Assembly (NCBI GenBank): GCA_012845835.1
Contig: JABAKD010000026.1
Coordinates: 458,983 to 522,982 of the forward strand
Origin: Undaria pinnatifida
Lineage: Eukaryota > Sar > Phaeophyceae > Laminariales > Alariaceae
Direction: 5' to 3'
Length of the DNA stretch: 64,000 nt
Under the pieces are notes generated by a model, which was given only the letters and a program-made list of their open reading frames with translations, was not told the origin of the DNA and made no database searches. The position numbers and the translations under genes are program-made. Positions 22,855 through 31,790 of the stretch are shown here, piece by piece (the stretch's first letter is position 1; the number at the start of each line of letters is the position of its first letter).

Positions 22855-24699
22855 CCGTTGCCGCGCACCGCCAGCCAGCGTAGTTGTGTACAGCCCCATT
22901 GCCTCATCCCCCCCGCCCCTTGTTTGCGCGGCCTCGTTGCCGCGCCCCCCCTCCAGCCTGGTTGTGTACGGTTCCATTGCCGCACACCTCCCCCCCTGTC
23001 TTGCGCCCCTTTTGCCGCATGCTACCCCCGACCAAGTCGTAAACGGCCCCGTCGCCGCACATTTTCACCCCCTTCTTGCGCGATCATGTTGCCGCATACC
23101 CCCTACCAGGTCGTGAACGGCTCCATTGCCGCACCCCTCCCCCCCCCTTCCTTCTTTGCGCGGCCCCGTTGCCGCCCCCTCCCTTCCAGCCTGGTTGTGT
23201 ACAGCTCGATTGCCGCACCCTTTTCCCCCCTTGTTTGCGCGGCCCCGTTGCTTCGCCCCTCCCTTAGCTTGGTGGTGTACGGCCCCGTTGCCGCACATCT
23301 CCTCCCCGTTCTTGCGTGGCCCAGTTGCTGCATCCTACTCCCGACCAGGTTGTGTATGGCCCCAATGATGAACACCCACCGCCCCGTGTTTGCGCGGCCC
23401 CGTTGCCGCTTTCCCCCCTTAGCCTGGTGGTGTACGGCCCCGTTGCCGCACACGTCCCCCTCTTTCTTGCGCGGCAACGTTGCCGCGCCCCCCGACGAGG
23501 TCGTGAACAGCCCAGTTGCCGCACACTTTTCCCCCTTTCTTGCTCGGCCCCGTTGCCGCGCCCCCCGACCAGGTCGTGAACGGCCCCGTTGCCGCACATC
23601 TCCCCCTCCCTTCTTGCGCGGCCCCGTTGCCGCATCGTACTCCCGACCAGGTCGTGTACGGCCCCGTTGCCGCACACCTCCCCCCCTTTCTTGCGCGTCT
23701 CCGCTGCCCCACCCCCCGGCCAGGTCGTGAACGGCCCTGTTGCCGCTAATCTACCCCCCCTTCTTGCGTGGCCCCGTTGCCGCATCCTACCCCCGACCAG
23801 GTCGTGAACGGCCCCATTACCGCACGCGCCCTCTCCCCTCGTTTGCGCGGCCCCGTTTCCGCGCCCCCCACCCCAGCCGGGTTGTGTACCGCCTCGTTGC
23901 CGCACCCCCACCCCCCCCCCATTTTCGCGCGGCCTCATTGCCACGTTTCTCCCGTGCCTGGTCGTACCCCCCCCCCCCCCCCCCACGTTGCCACGTTCAC
24001 CCCCGGCTTCGCCTTGTATGGCCTTGTTGCCGCCCCCCCCCCGCCCCCCCCCCGTCTTTGCGCGGCCCCGTCGCTGCGTCCCCCACCTTTGCCTGGTCGT
24101 GTACGGCCCCGTTGCCGCCCCCCCCCCCCCCACTCTTGTTCGCGCGGCCCCGTTGCCGTATCCCCCTCCCCCGCCTGGTCATGTACGGCCCCGTGGTTGC
24201 CCCCCCCAACCCCGCCGCGTCTTGCCGTGGCCTCGTTTCCACCCATCCTCTGTTTCTTCAAGCTCGCAGCCTGACTGCCGCAAATTGCCCCCCTTTTCCC
24301 GCTCGGTATATGTGTATATATATTTTCCGGCAGCCCTTTGGCGCCATTGCCACTCGCCTTCCCTCCCTGGTCATGTTCGGCCCTGTTCCGTGCACTTTGT
24401 CCCTCCCTCCTTCGCGAACACTCTTCCACGTGTTTCTTTCCCCTTCTTGCTTCTCCCGTAGAGCACTTGCCTCTCCCGTCCCGGTCACGGCCCCGTCGCG
24501 GGCGCTCCACTCGTTTCATGTTTGGCCCCGTTACCGCAGATTTGTGCCTCCCTCCGAATGCGCGCCCCCCGTACAGCGCCCCTCTCCATGCGCGGCCCCG
24601 CGCGCACTTGCCATGTCGTTCCGTGCACGGCCCCACCGCGCATTTTCCGGCTCGGTCCATGTGCAGCCCCATTGCAGCACCCTCCATGTTGTTGTTCGC

Positions 24700-25150
24700 T
24701 GCTCTTCTGTAGATTGCTATCAATGACACTACTGCTGTACGTGTTGTATCCTTGTTCTCCTATGCTGCTGTCGTACTACTCTCTTTATACTGCTGCTGCC
24801 GCCCCTGTGTGCTGCTGATGTTTCCACTGCTGGGCCGAGAATACGATTGGTGTCACCCCGTGCCGCCTTTCTACCCCCTATGCTCCTGCCGCCGGTCTTC
24901 TCCCTACTGCTACTGCTGCTGCTGCCGCCGTTGCGTGGGCGCTACTTCCTTCTACCTCTACTTGTTGCCGTGTCTGATACTCGCTGCTGGTGTGCTGCTG
25001 CTGTGCTACGTTGTTTCTTCTGAGGTCCTTCTATTTGTTTAGCCATTCCTCCCCCTGGAATCACCCCCCCTATACTTCCCGGTTCTCGGATATTTCCTCT
25101 TCGTTCCGCCAAACTCCAGACTCTTCCGAAATTCTTACATTGCCCACCTT
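24700..25150 (+). repeat. CTG/CCG-rich dispersed repeat, copy 1
   Basis: It contains runs of TGCTGCTGCTGCC-like triplets and then CCCGGTTCTCGGATATTTCC and TTCCGCCAAACTCCAGACT. A homologous copy lies inverted at about 47430-47770. The triplets give Leu/Cys-rich open frames on plus that are not conserved in the second copy, so no gene is called. Confidence 0.72.
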
Positions 25151-25356
25151 GGAGAAGAAAAACGAAAAAAAATCGACTTCGCAGGTCGTTCTCGAACGCC
25201 CAAAAACGACGTTTGAAAAACGTTTCTAAAACAAAAAAGTTCCAATTCACAAAAAAGTTCCCCCTCAGCTCGAACTTTTTTTTCGCCGCATTGTCAAACT
25301 TTTTGTCGCGGGAAACGTCGCCAATCGATTCTCCTTCGTCGAATTAGGGGGGGTAG
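25151..25356. other. AT-rich spacer with short A/T runs
   Basis: Repeated AAAAAAGTTCC and CGAACTTTTTTTT segments form weak inverted repeats near 25235-25290. No gene is seen. Confidence 0.35.
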
Positions 25357-26742
25357 GGCCACTCAGAAAGTTGTGCAGACATATACCGGTGGTCGAACGC
25401 GGGCTTGAAGATGCTGCGCGGCTAGGGCCCAGCGGTGACTGCCGCAGGCGTATGTACACGCATCATGTATGCTGGCCAGACCAGATACGAGGTCATCCAC
25501 AAGTGGTCTCCACACGAGCGAGGAATCATGCTTCGCACCACCTTGCTTGACGCTATGAGGATGTCTGAGCAGCGTGGAGATCTGATCGCCGGAGCGGATG
25601 GTGTGGTGGAGTTCTTGAAAGAGTACTTTCACCACACCGGGGCTGGCAACAAAGAGCTCGCAGAGTACTTCGCTACGTGGTCGCCGTATCGCATCCGGCG
25701 TGTGCATGTGAAGCTCTTTGGGCCGGGTGCTGTCTATAGGCCAGAGCAGCAGCTGAAGGGCATCACCGGTACCCGGGACACCTACCTTTTCGTAGGGGTC
25801 AACGCGGGCCCAGAGGATCGCGCGACCACGACTAGACAAGGGAGAGACGGGAGCGTGCCGGACGTGATAGAGAAAGACTGGGCGTTGGCGATGGGAACGG
25901 ATAAGGGGCGGTTAGACGAGACCAAGCTCACCGTGAAATTGGCGAGGACGTATGTGCCGCGGAGCCCCGCGTGGAAAAGGGGCGGAGCTGCGGGAGAGGA
26001 GAGCCGCGATGACGGCGATGGGGGCGAGGGGGGCAACGGGGATGAGACGGGGACGGGGCAAGAGGCTGACTCTGGCGGAGTCAAGCGAGGCGGCAGGAAG
26101 CGTAAGATGAATGTCCGCTTCACGGATGCTGGTGACGAGAAAGAAGCGGAGAAGGAAGCGGAGAAGGAAGAGGAAAAGGAGGAGAGGGAAAACAGGTGGG
26201 GGGGGGGGTTCGCCTGTGCTCGACGCAGCGGCGGGGCGCGGAGGCCGGTTGCGCTATTTTGAGTTGGCGAGGAGTATGAGGAGGAGAAGGGGGAGGAGGA
26301 GAAGGAGGAGGAGGAGGAAGAGGAGAGGGAGCAGGAGGAGCAGGAGCAAGAAGAAAAAGAGGAGGAAGAGGAGGGGGTAGTAGAATCGGAGGGGGAGGAA
26401 ACGGAGGGGTGGTGCGAGGTGGTTCACGCCGAGAAGGTTGTCCTCGCCCACGAGCTTTCCACCTCGGCCCCGTCTTGTGTTTGCTCAGCGTGCCGACAGC
26501 GTGAGTACGACAACTGCTTTACAAATAGCATGTACCCGGGCCAAGTTCCCGTGCTCAAAGCAGACGAAGGTTCGAACACGGTCGTCATGGTCACTGGGGT
26601 GGATCCCGTAATTGGGGTTGATCCTGTGCCCGGTAGCAAGAGAAAACTTAAAGCAATCGTGTTCAGCAAAAATGATTTCTGTATGATAAAGAGAGTGCCT
26701 GGGACGCAGTTAGGCGATTTTTTCTGCAATGAGAAGTAGAAG
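25357..26742 (+). CDS. Hypothetical protein region, acidic middle and Cys-containing C terminus (possibly degraded)
   Basis: I do not recognise this protein. The likely start is the ATG at 25465. Readable sequence in the same frame also exists upstream to about 25357, but a TAG at 25423 separates it, so this may be an exon edge or a broken gene. Residues after the start look like an ordinary globular domain (for example YEVIHKWSPHERGIMLRTTL and ELAEYFATWSPYRIRRVHVK). A linker of Gly/Asp/Glu and a basic patch (KRGGRKRKMNVRF, resembling a nuclear signal) follow. A G-run near 26195 disturbs the frame and a TGA ends it at 26262. The same frame then continues as a Glu/Lys-rich stretch and a C-terminal part with C-x-C-x2-C (CVCSACRQREYDNC), ending at 26739. 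It could be a host gene with introns or a transposon-derived gene. Confidence 0.45.
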
Positions 26743-28039
26743 AAGGTTGTCTAGGTGCTGAGAGCGTACTCATTTTTCTTTTTGGCGGGGGAGGGGCGGC
26801 AAACGCGTTCCGACCGCGCGTAGCAGTGAGTTTCGGTGGCGTTCTTTCTGAACATTGCGGCAACGATGATTACACGAGTGTGCGGCACTACAAATCTGTA
26901 TCAACATCGAATTCGGAAATTCTGACGCCGCATTCGTTATTCCCGCCCAAACATTACCCTGACCTAGAAATTTCAGATCGATCTGAGTAATTTTTAAACC
27001 CGGGGTCATTTATCGTCCATCCCCTATTTTTGCGTTTTCGTGAAATAGCAACCAGATATAGATGAGGTGTGTTGAAACCCAGGAAAGACGAACGAGTTTG
27101 ATTTTCAAATTTCACACAGCATCATTATTATGGCCAAGGATCATGTGATAATTTTTTCGAAGATAGGGGGGGGGATGGTAACAATCTTTCTCCCCCCCCA
27201 AAAAAAATCGGCGTTAGCTCGGAACCCGCCTCCTAGTACGAGGGTACCAAAATTATAGTCGCGCACTGCTGTCAATATCAGATTATTAGCAGAAATGCGA
27301 CGGGACGACCATTTGTAGGAGAAAGAACAAGGTCGAGTTATTTCATTCATCCGAAGCGCGCAGCTCGTACTCGGGGGGATGTGTGGTAGGGCAAACTAAT
27401 GCATGTACCCCTTTTCCGTAGCGACACGGTGTTAATACAGTAGTAAGGTGTGATGCAATGGAGCCGGTCACTTGAATTAGTCGAGTGCAAATATGCTCTT
27501 AGGGTTCCAGCCGTGGCGAGTTTTTTCCACATCCACAGGTTTTTTATTAATCTGGCGGGGCATTCTTCTGGACAGGACTCCCAACATGGGCACAAATCAC
27601 TTGAAATTAGAGTGCAAACGCTTTTGGAGTGGGAACAAAAGCGAAGACAAGTATAGCACTGAAAAAATATATGGGAGCACATACTCAGTTCGAATGTCAT
27701 AGTAGTGTCCAACGAAGAGAGAACACGGGGAGACAATATATCAGAAATCTGCCGCCGCAAAGCCGTGGTGGCTGCAAACTCAACGCGTCAGTTGCAAAGC
27801 AGAGGCCTGGAGGAGCCTGTGGTTCAACAGATATGAGACGAACGGATACCCAAGCTAGTTACTGGAAGAAAGAAGGTAAAGGGCAAAGTCCAACAAAAAC
27901 TACCAGAAAATAAAAAGAAATAAAAAAAATGCAAAGCTCTGTATCCAAGGCGAAAAAAGCTTGCCTTGGAGAGAGAAGAGCACCGGGGAGGAGGTCGCGC
28001 AAGCCCAAGGTCGACATGATCACTGCCGACGACATCGAA
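26743..28039. other. Unassigned intergenic sequence
   Basis: AT-rich to mixed sequence without recognised repeats or coding signals. A C-run of eight bases and an adjacent A-run near 27193-27207 are the only marked features. Possible 3' untranslated sequence of the preceding gene at its left end. Confidence 0.35.
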
Positions 28040-28767
28040 TGTAGTGGTACTCCGAGTGGGGGATGCGTGGTTGGTCGGTGTTGGGAAGCGTGCTCATCAT
28101 TGGTTCCAGTGTCTTTATTGGTCTCTCTTCGTGGCTCGCTGTGTAGACTCAGTCGCTTACATGCCGGTCGCCCCTGTGGCGTATCAGGTTATCCTCGAGC
28201 CTGATAAAGGTCAGTTTCGTGAGTTCGAATCTCCCCGAGTGCATGCTCGTATAAAATCGTCGGGACTTTTTTGCTTGTTCACAAATTGACTTGCGCAAAA
28301 CGCGAGAGCGTGAGTTAGCAATACTCGATGAAAAATCGACGAGCAGTGGGATTGCCGAACCCTATACGCAACAAAAAATGAAGGCAAGAACCGGGGGAAA
28401 TAAGGGACGACACCTGTGACCACGGCTCTTGTTGTCCAGAAGGTGGAAAGTAGAAGTGTGCGAAAAAAAACAGGAAAAATTGGTTAAATGCATTATTTCC
28501 GTCAAATAAAGAGAGGATACAAAAAGACAAACATAACAGGGCTAGGCACGGTAGTGCGGGGTAACGCAGGGAAACGCCGGGTAGAGAAGGGCGTGAGATG
28601 AGGTGCGTCCTGCTTGCCCCATCATCGTCACCTACATTACCGCCCATCTTAGATGGCGTTGACGTGAGTGTGAGTGTGACATCTAACATCACGTGGTTTC
28701 ACCTCAACCATGACATGGTTTCACGTCAAATCCATAAACTATCCTTCTACGGAGGGCATTCCATTAC
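28040..28767. mobile_element. MITE-like non-autonomous element, copy 2, split by a SINE
   Basis: It is homologous to 3839-4233 from TGTAGTGGTACTCCGAGTGG through CTACGGAGGGCATTCCATTACA. A SINE occupies 28164-28483. Without it the element would be about 400 bp, matching copy 1. The SINE insertion therefore came after the spread of this family. Confidence 0.75.
28164..28483 (+). mobile_element. tRNA-derived SINE, copy 1 (320 bp)
   Basis: The 5' end resembles a tRNA. An A-box-like TGGCGTATCAGG is followed about 38 bp later by a B-box-like GAGTTCGAATC. The body contains CAATACTCGATGAAAAATCG and ends with CCTGTGACCACGGC, GTGTGCG and an A-rich tail. Flanks are the imperfect 7 bp target duplication TTACATG (28157-28163) and TTAAATG (28484-28490). 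Copy 1 of the host MITE at 3.96 kb shows the uninterrupted site. RNA polymerase III transcription is expected from the boxes; mobility would depend on a LINE. Confidence 0.88.
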
Positions 28768-28910
28768 ACAAGTTGCAAACGTGCGAAGACGAAATGTTAC
28801 GGCTTTCGCTGATTTCAGAATTCAGGTCGTGTTGGTATATATATTCGAGTTTCTGGTGGAGGCATGAATTGCGTCAGCTGTGATATATGCGTGTACCACC
28901 TTGGGTTATG

Positions 28911-29040
28911 TTTTTTTTTTTTTTTTTTTTTATCCTCCGGCGGATGGGGAAAAATAAAGCTTTAGCTCACCACACTTCCGCGTATTTTCATACGCGTCGT
29001 GTGTCGATTTAACTCAGTTGCTTTCGCAGCCCAACGCTTT
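28911..29040 (-). mobile_element. Short poly(A) retroposon, copy a
   Basis: A run of T at 28911-28931 is the tail of a minus-strand element. Its 3' part reads GTGGTGAGCTAAAGCTTTAT and CCATCCGCCGGAGGAT before the A-run. Related copies lie at 29150-29257, 30388-30423 (tail only) and 30616-30726. Confidence 0.75.
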
Positions 29041-29089
29041 TATTTGTTTTTTCCTGGGGTATTCCTCAGCTCCAGAGTGACTGGAGCCT

Positions 29090-29425
29090 GTCCTGTGACC
29101 ACGGACTTGATTATGCGAGTTAATGTGAGGACAACAAAGACAACATTCGAGCAACTGAGTCAAATCGACACACGACGCGTATGAAAATACGTGGAAGTGT
29201 GGTGAGCTAAAGCTTTATTTTTCCCCATCCGCCGGAGGATTGAAAAAAAAAAAAAAATCGAGTATTGGTAAGGAAAAAACGACAGAAAGAGGACGAAAAA
29301 AAGAAAATGACCCAAGGAAAATAGAATATACCTGGTACGGCCCACCTGGTGGTCCTGTGACCACCGACTTGATTATGCGAGTTAATGTGAGAACAACAAC
29401 AACAACAACCTGGTACAAACCTGGT
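29090..29425. repeat. Two-copy repeat CCTGTGACCAC...GCGAGTTAATGTGAG
   Basis: TCCTGTGACCACNGACTTGA followed by TTATGCGAGTTAATGTGAG and ACAACAA-type triplets occurs at about 29092-29145 and 29352-29412. A diverged relative lies near 29970-30060. The CCTGTGACCACGG segment is shared with the SINE tail, so the pieces may be SINE-related. Confidence 0.6.
29150..29257 (+). mobile_element. Short poly(A) retroposon, copy b
   Basis: The copy runs from CAACTGAGTCAAATCGACAC to GCCGGAGGATTG and an A-run at 29243-29257. Together with copy a it forms a nearly perfect inverted repeat (arms about 28932-29021 and 29151-29241) able to fold into a long hairpin. Confidence 0.75.
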
Positions 29426-29429
29426 ATCA

Positions 29430-30138
29430 TGTTTTTGTATTTTTACGATGCAGTAGTACAACATGTTTCCTGCTTCACTGATTTATGTAGAATTGGTAGA
29501 GTCGTATACCCTTCATGGGGAACGACCCCCCGCAATTTTCAGGCACGGGCGTCCTAGCTGCGCTGCAACTTGTCAAATAACTCGGAAAGACGGGGGGGCG
29601 ATCATTGATATTTGTTTAGGTGGTTTTTGGTTCGATTGCTCTTGTTTCACTGTATGCCCGCTGGTCGTCACTCTGACAGCACTCCAGACAGCAGGCGCGT
29701 TCGTCTGTGCTAACGATTACCGTGCGGTTCATACAGTGAAGGCCGCCCAACTGCTGTGGTTTGTATCCGCGAGTTGGTTAGTTCTGGGAACGGGGGAACT
29801 ATGCTGTGGTTGAGCGGATACCCGCGGACATGCGAGTTTAGTTTGCACATTGGATCTTTTCACCTGTGCACCTTCGTTTCGTGCGTTTTAGGCGGGAAAG
29901 CGTATCATCTCCCGGACCAAGTTTGATTTCATATAATTGTTCGCATCTTCCCAGGGCTCCAGCACCTCTTTGCGTGACCACAGACTCTCAATTTTGAGAA
30001 GAGTAAATGCGAGACAACACCAACAATGCATACGTATGATACGTCACAAGTTACCTGGTACGTAAACTCGTCATATGATAGTAACTCGCCAGCAGCAGTG
30101 GAGTGTAGCGAAGTGCCACACCCTCCCCTCTCCTCTGG
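29430..30138. other. Unassigned sequence upstream of the SV2-like exon
   Basis: No repeat apart from a diverged copy of the GTGACCAC unit near 29970-30060. One open frame of about 116 codons at 29463-29813 has no recognisable domain. Could hold upstream regulatory sequence of the exon at 30209. Confidence 0.35.
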
Positions 30139-30140
30139 TG

Positions 30141-30153
30141 TATAATATAAAAA
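30141..30153 (+). promoter_or_regulatory. TATA-like element before the SV2-like exon
   Basis: TATAATATAAAAA lies about 60 bp upstream of the ATG at 30209 in otherwise mixed sequence. It is a candidate core promoter only by sequence and position. Confidence 0.25.
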
Positions 30154-30208
30154 TTAAATCAAGCATAGCGAGCGGTTCTGCCTAAAAGAAGAGCAAACGG
30201 ACAAGGTA

Positions 30209-30301
30209 ATGGAAAGTCAAAATCGCCCCACGTTCTCGGATGCGATCGACGCTATTGGTATGGGGCCATTTCAGAGTCGGCTCCTGCTCATCTGCGGCAT
30301 G
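30209..30301 (+). CDS. Probable first exon of an SV2/SVOP-like major facilitator transporter
   Basis: From the ATG, 31 codons are open. They include DAIDAIGMGPFQ followed by SRLLLICGM, which matches the conserved N-terminal entry to transmembrane segment 1 of SV2/SVOP-like major facilitator transporters (family pattern: A-x-E-x-I-G-x-G-x-F-Q-x-x-L). The exon ends exactly in phase 0 at a good donor, G|GTGAGT at 30302. In the family, the next exon would carry a DAMEVMLLSFL-like segment; I find none in the following 2.8 kb, where retroposons and a tandem duplication lie. The gene may have a long intron with later exons beyond, or may have been cut off. It would act in a membrane as a transporter of organic or inorganic solutes. 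Family call is moderate because only one short exon is visible. Confidence 0.5.
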
Positions 30302-30387
30302 GTGAGTCCAGTGTTGTGTCCTGCGGTTTTTCAACTTTCCAAAATTCAAACTTGAACTACGTTACTATTAATACAAAACACTACTGC

Positions 30388-30423
30388 TTTCCCCATCCGC
30401 CGGAGGACAAAAGAAAAAAAAAA
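30388..30423 (+). mobile_element. Short poly(A) retroposon, copy c (tail only)
   Basis: The 3' end TTTCCCCATCCGCCGGAGGA followed by an A-rich run is present. Everything 5' of it is missing, as in a strongly 5'-truncated retroposon. Confidence 0.6.
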
Positions 30424-30615
30424 CTACTGCTGCTACATGCAGGAATAGCGGACTGCTGACGACGCATGCAAAGACACGATAATAATAGACAGGGAGGTAG
30501 GGCTCACTTTTTCCGAGTCTTGTTTCTTGAGGCTCTACACCGCAGCCAAGCACTATGGCTTGGACGAGCGTTGAAAAAGCGGAACCCCATGAACAACCCC
30601 AAGGACAACAAAACA

Positions 30616-30726
30616 AAACTGAGTTAAATCGACACACGACGCGTATGAAAATACGTGGAAGTGTGGTGAGCTAAAGCTTTACTTCCCCCCCACCCGCCAG
30701 AGGATAAAAAAATAAAAATAAAAAAT
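30616..30726 (+). mobile_element. Short poly(A) retroposon, copy d
   Basis: It contains AACTGAGTTAAATCGACACA, GGTGAGCTAAAGCTTTACTT, CGCCAGAGGAT and an A-rich tail. It lies in the same orientation as copy b. Confidence 0.75.
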
Positions 30727-30994
30727 CAAAGTTGTGACGTAATTCCGACGATAATTGGGCACGTGACGATACAAATACATACTGGATACCACTCTCGGCC
30801 GAAATATAGGTGGCGTTTGGACGTTTATTATCAATGTCTTGGGTGGGAAAGAAAAAAAATGGATTCGATATTTTTCACCATGTCTGCGATGACCATATCA
30901 GGGCACTCAAAAAACAGAAAAATGACCAGAACAGACTAAAAGGGACGACCTTGCTCTCGTCTTCCCAAGCAAGGGCAGTCGGAGTTGGCCTGGT

Positions 30995-31344
30995 GTCCGT
31001 CCATCTTGGTGGTTCTTACGGTTGTTGTTGTTTTGATTGCAGAACTTTGGGTTGGATTTGCATTACCCTCTCCCCGAACTAACCAGCAAAAACAAAACAT
31101 GCGCCTCCCATTATTGGGATCGTGAAGGTGTGTCAAAGTTAACCCGCTTTCCCAGCGAGGAAGCGAGCAGTCCGTCCATCTTGGTGGTTCTTACGGTTGT
31201 TGTTGTTTTGATTGCAGAACTTTGAGTTGGATTTGCATTACCCTCTCCCCGAACTAACCAGCAAAAACAAAACATGCGCCTCCCATTATTGGGATCGTGA
31301 AGGTGTGTCAAAGTTAACCCGCTTTCCCAGCGAGGAAGCGAGCA
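30995..31344. repeat. Near-identical 175 bp tandem duplication
   Basis: The blocks 30995-31169 and 31170-31344 differ at one visible position (TTTGGGTTGG against TTTGAGTTGG). Each contains a pyrimidine-rich stretch ending TTGATTGCAG that resembles a 3' splice site, so a duplicated intron-exon junction is possible. Divergence below 1% makes it one of the youngest events in the window. Confidence 0.92.
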
Positions 31345-31630
31345 GCGCGAGGTCAAAGCGAGAGACTTTCATCCTGGTTTATGTAGAGCATGAGCTCTGC
31401 TGGTGCTGGTGGCCGTGGCCGTGCTGCTGCTGCTGTGCTGAAAAAAGACGGACGAACCTGCGGTGGGAATCAAGGTGAACACTGGAGAAAATAACTCACT
31501 TTTTTTATTTCGCGAAGATTATTTGGTTCATTCATTACATTCACATTTTCTTTTAGGTCGAAGACCCGGGGGTTTCACCCGTTCATCCCCTATTATTTGT
31601 ACCCCGGAGATTATTTTTTTTTTCCCTATA
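31345..31630. other. Unassigned sequence
   Basis: Contains a short CTG-rich stretch near 31395-31440. No gene is recognised. Confidence 0.35.
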
Positions 31631-31790
31631 TATACAGTTGTAAGGGGAGTGGCCGACCTATATCCTTAATGAGGACACACAACCCGTAATACGCGCGATC
31701 GGAGTATCACACACAGCTTGCAAAGATGAGTTTCGACAAAATCTTCGATCTCACACCTGGAGTGTATTTTCATTTTTTATAATATCCCTA
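31631..31790 (+). repeat. C-tract modular repeat, 3'-end fragment
   Basis: Runs from CAGTTGTAAGGGGAGTGGCC through CCTATATCCTTAATGAGGAC and CTTGCAAAGATGAGTTTC to CTGGAGTGTATTTTCATTTT and an AT-rich end. It keeps the shared 3' end but lacks the 5' modules, as expected for a 5'-truncated retroposon copy. Confidence 0.82.

Larger units (their letters stand above)
13185..24690. repeat. GC-rich satellite array, ~75-79 bp monomers with higher-order structure
   Basis: About 11.5 kb are built from a monomer containing TTGCGCGGCCCCGTTGCCGC, a short C-rich or CATCCTACCCCC segment, CGACCAGGTCGTGAACGG (or the variants TAGCCTGGTGGTGTACGG and TAGTCTGGTTGTGTACGG), then CCCCGTTGCCGCACA and a C-rich tail. Landmark spacings near 23.57-23.80 kb are 78, 73 and 77 bp. 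Variant monomers recur in fixed order, giving a higher-order unit of about 465 bp around 18.6-20.1 kb. The array is more degenerate at both edges than in its middle, as expected from unequal exchange. The low number of T-A stops leaves hundreds of codons open in several frames at once; these are not genes. One MITE is inserted at 15602-15870. Confidence 0.95.

Noticed and set aside
13185-24690. Many long open frames (up to about 415 codons) on both strands of the satellite
   Set aside because: They are Pro/Arg/His- or Gly/Arg/Thr-rich, open in several overlapping frames, and follow the DNA period. GC-rich repeats with few T-A combinations lack stop codons by composition alone.
13185-24690. 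CRISPR-like array
   Set aside because: The spacing looked regular, but both repeat and spacer parts are repeated and vary together, so there are no unique spacers. The context is eukaryotic.
25363-25839. Open frame of 158 codons on the minus strand over the hypothetical protein region
   Set aside because: The plus-strand frame continues over a longer distance with more protein-like composition; the minus frame shows no recognisable motif.
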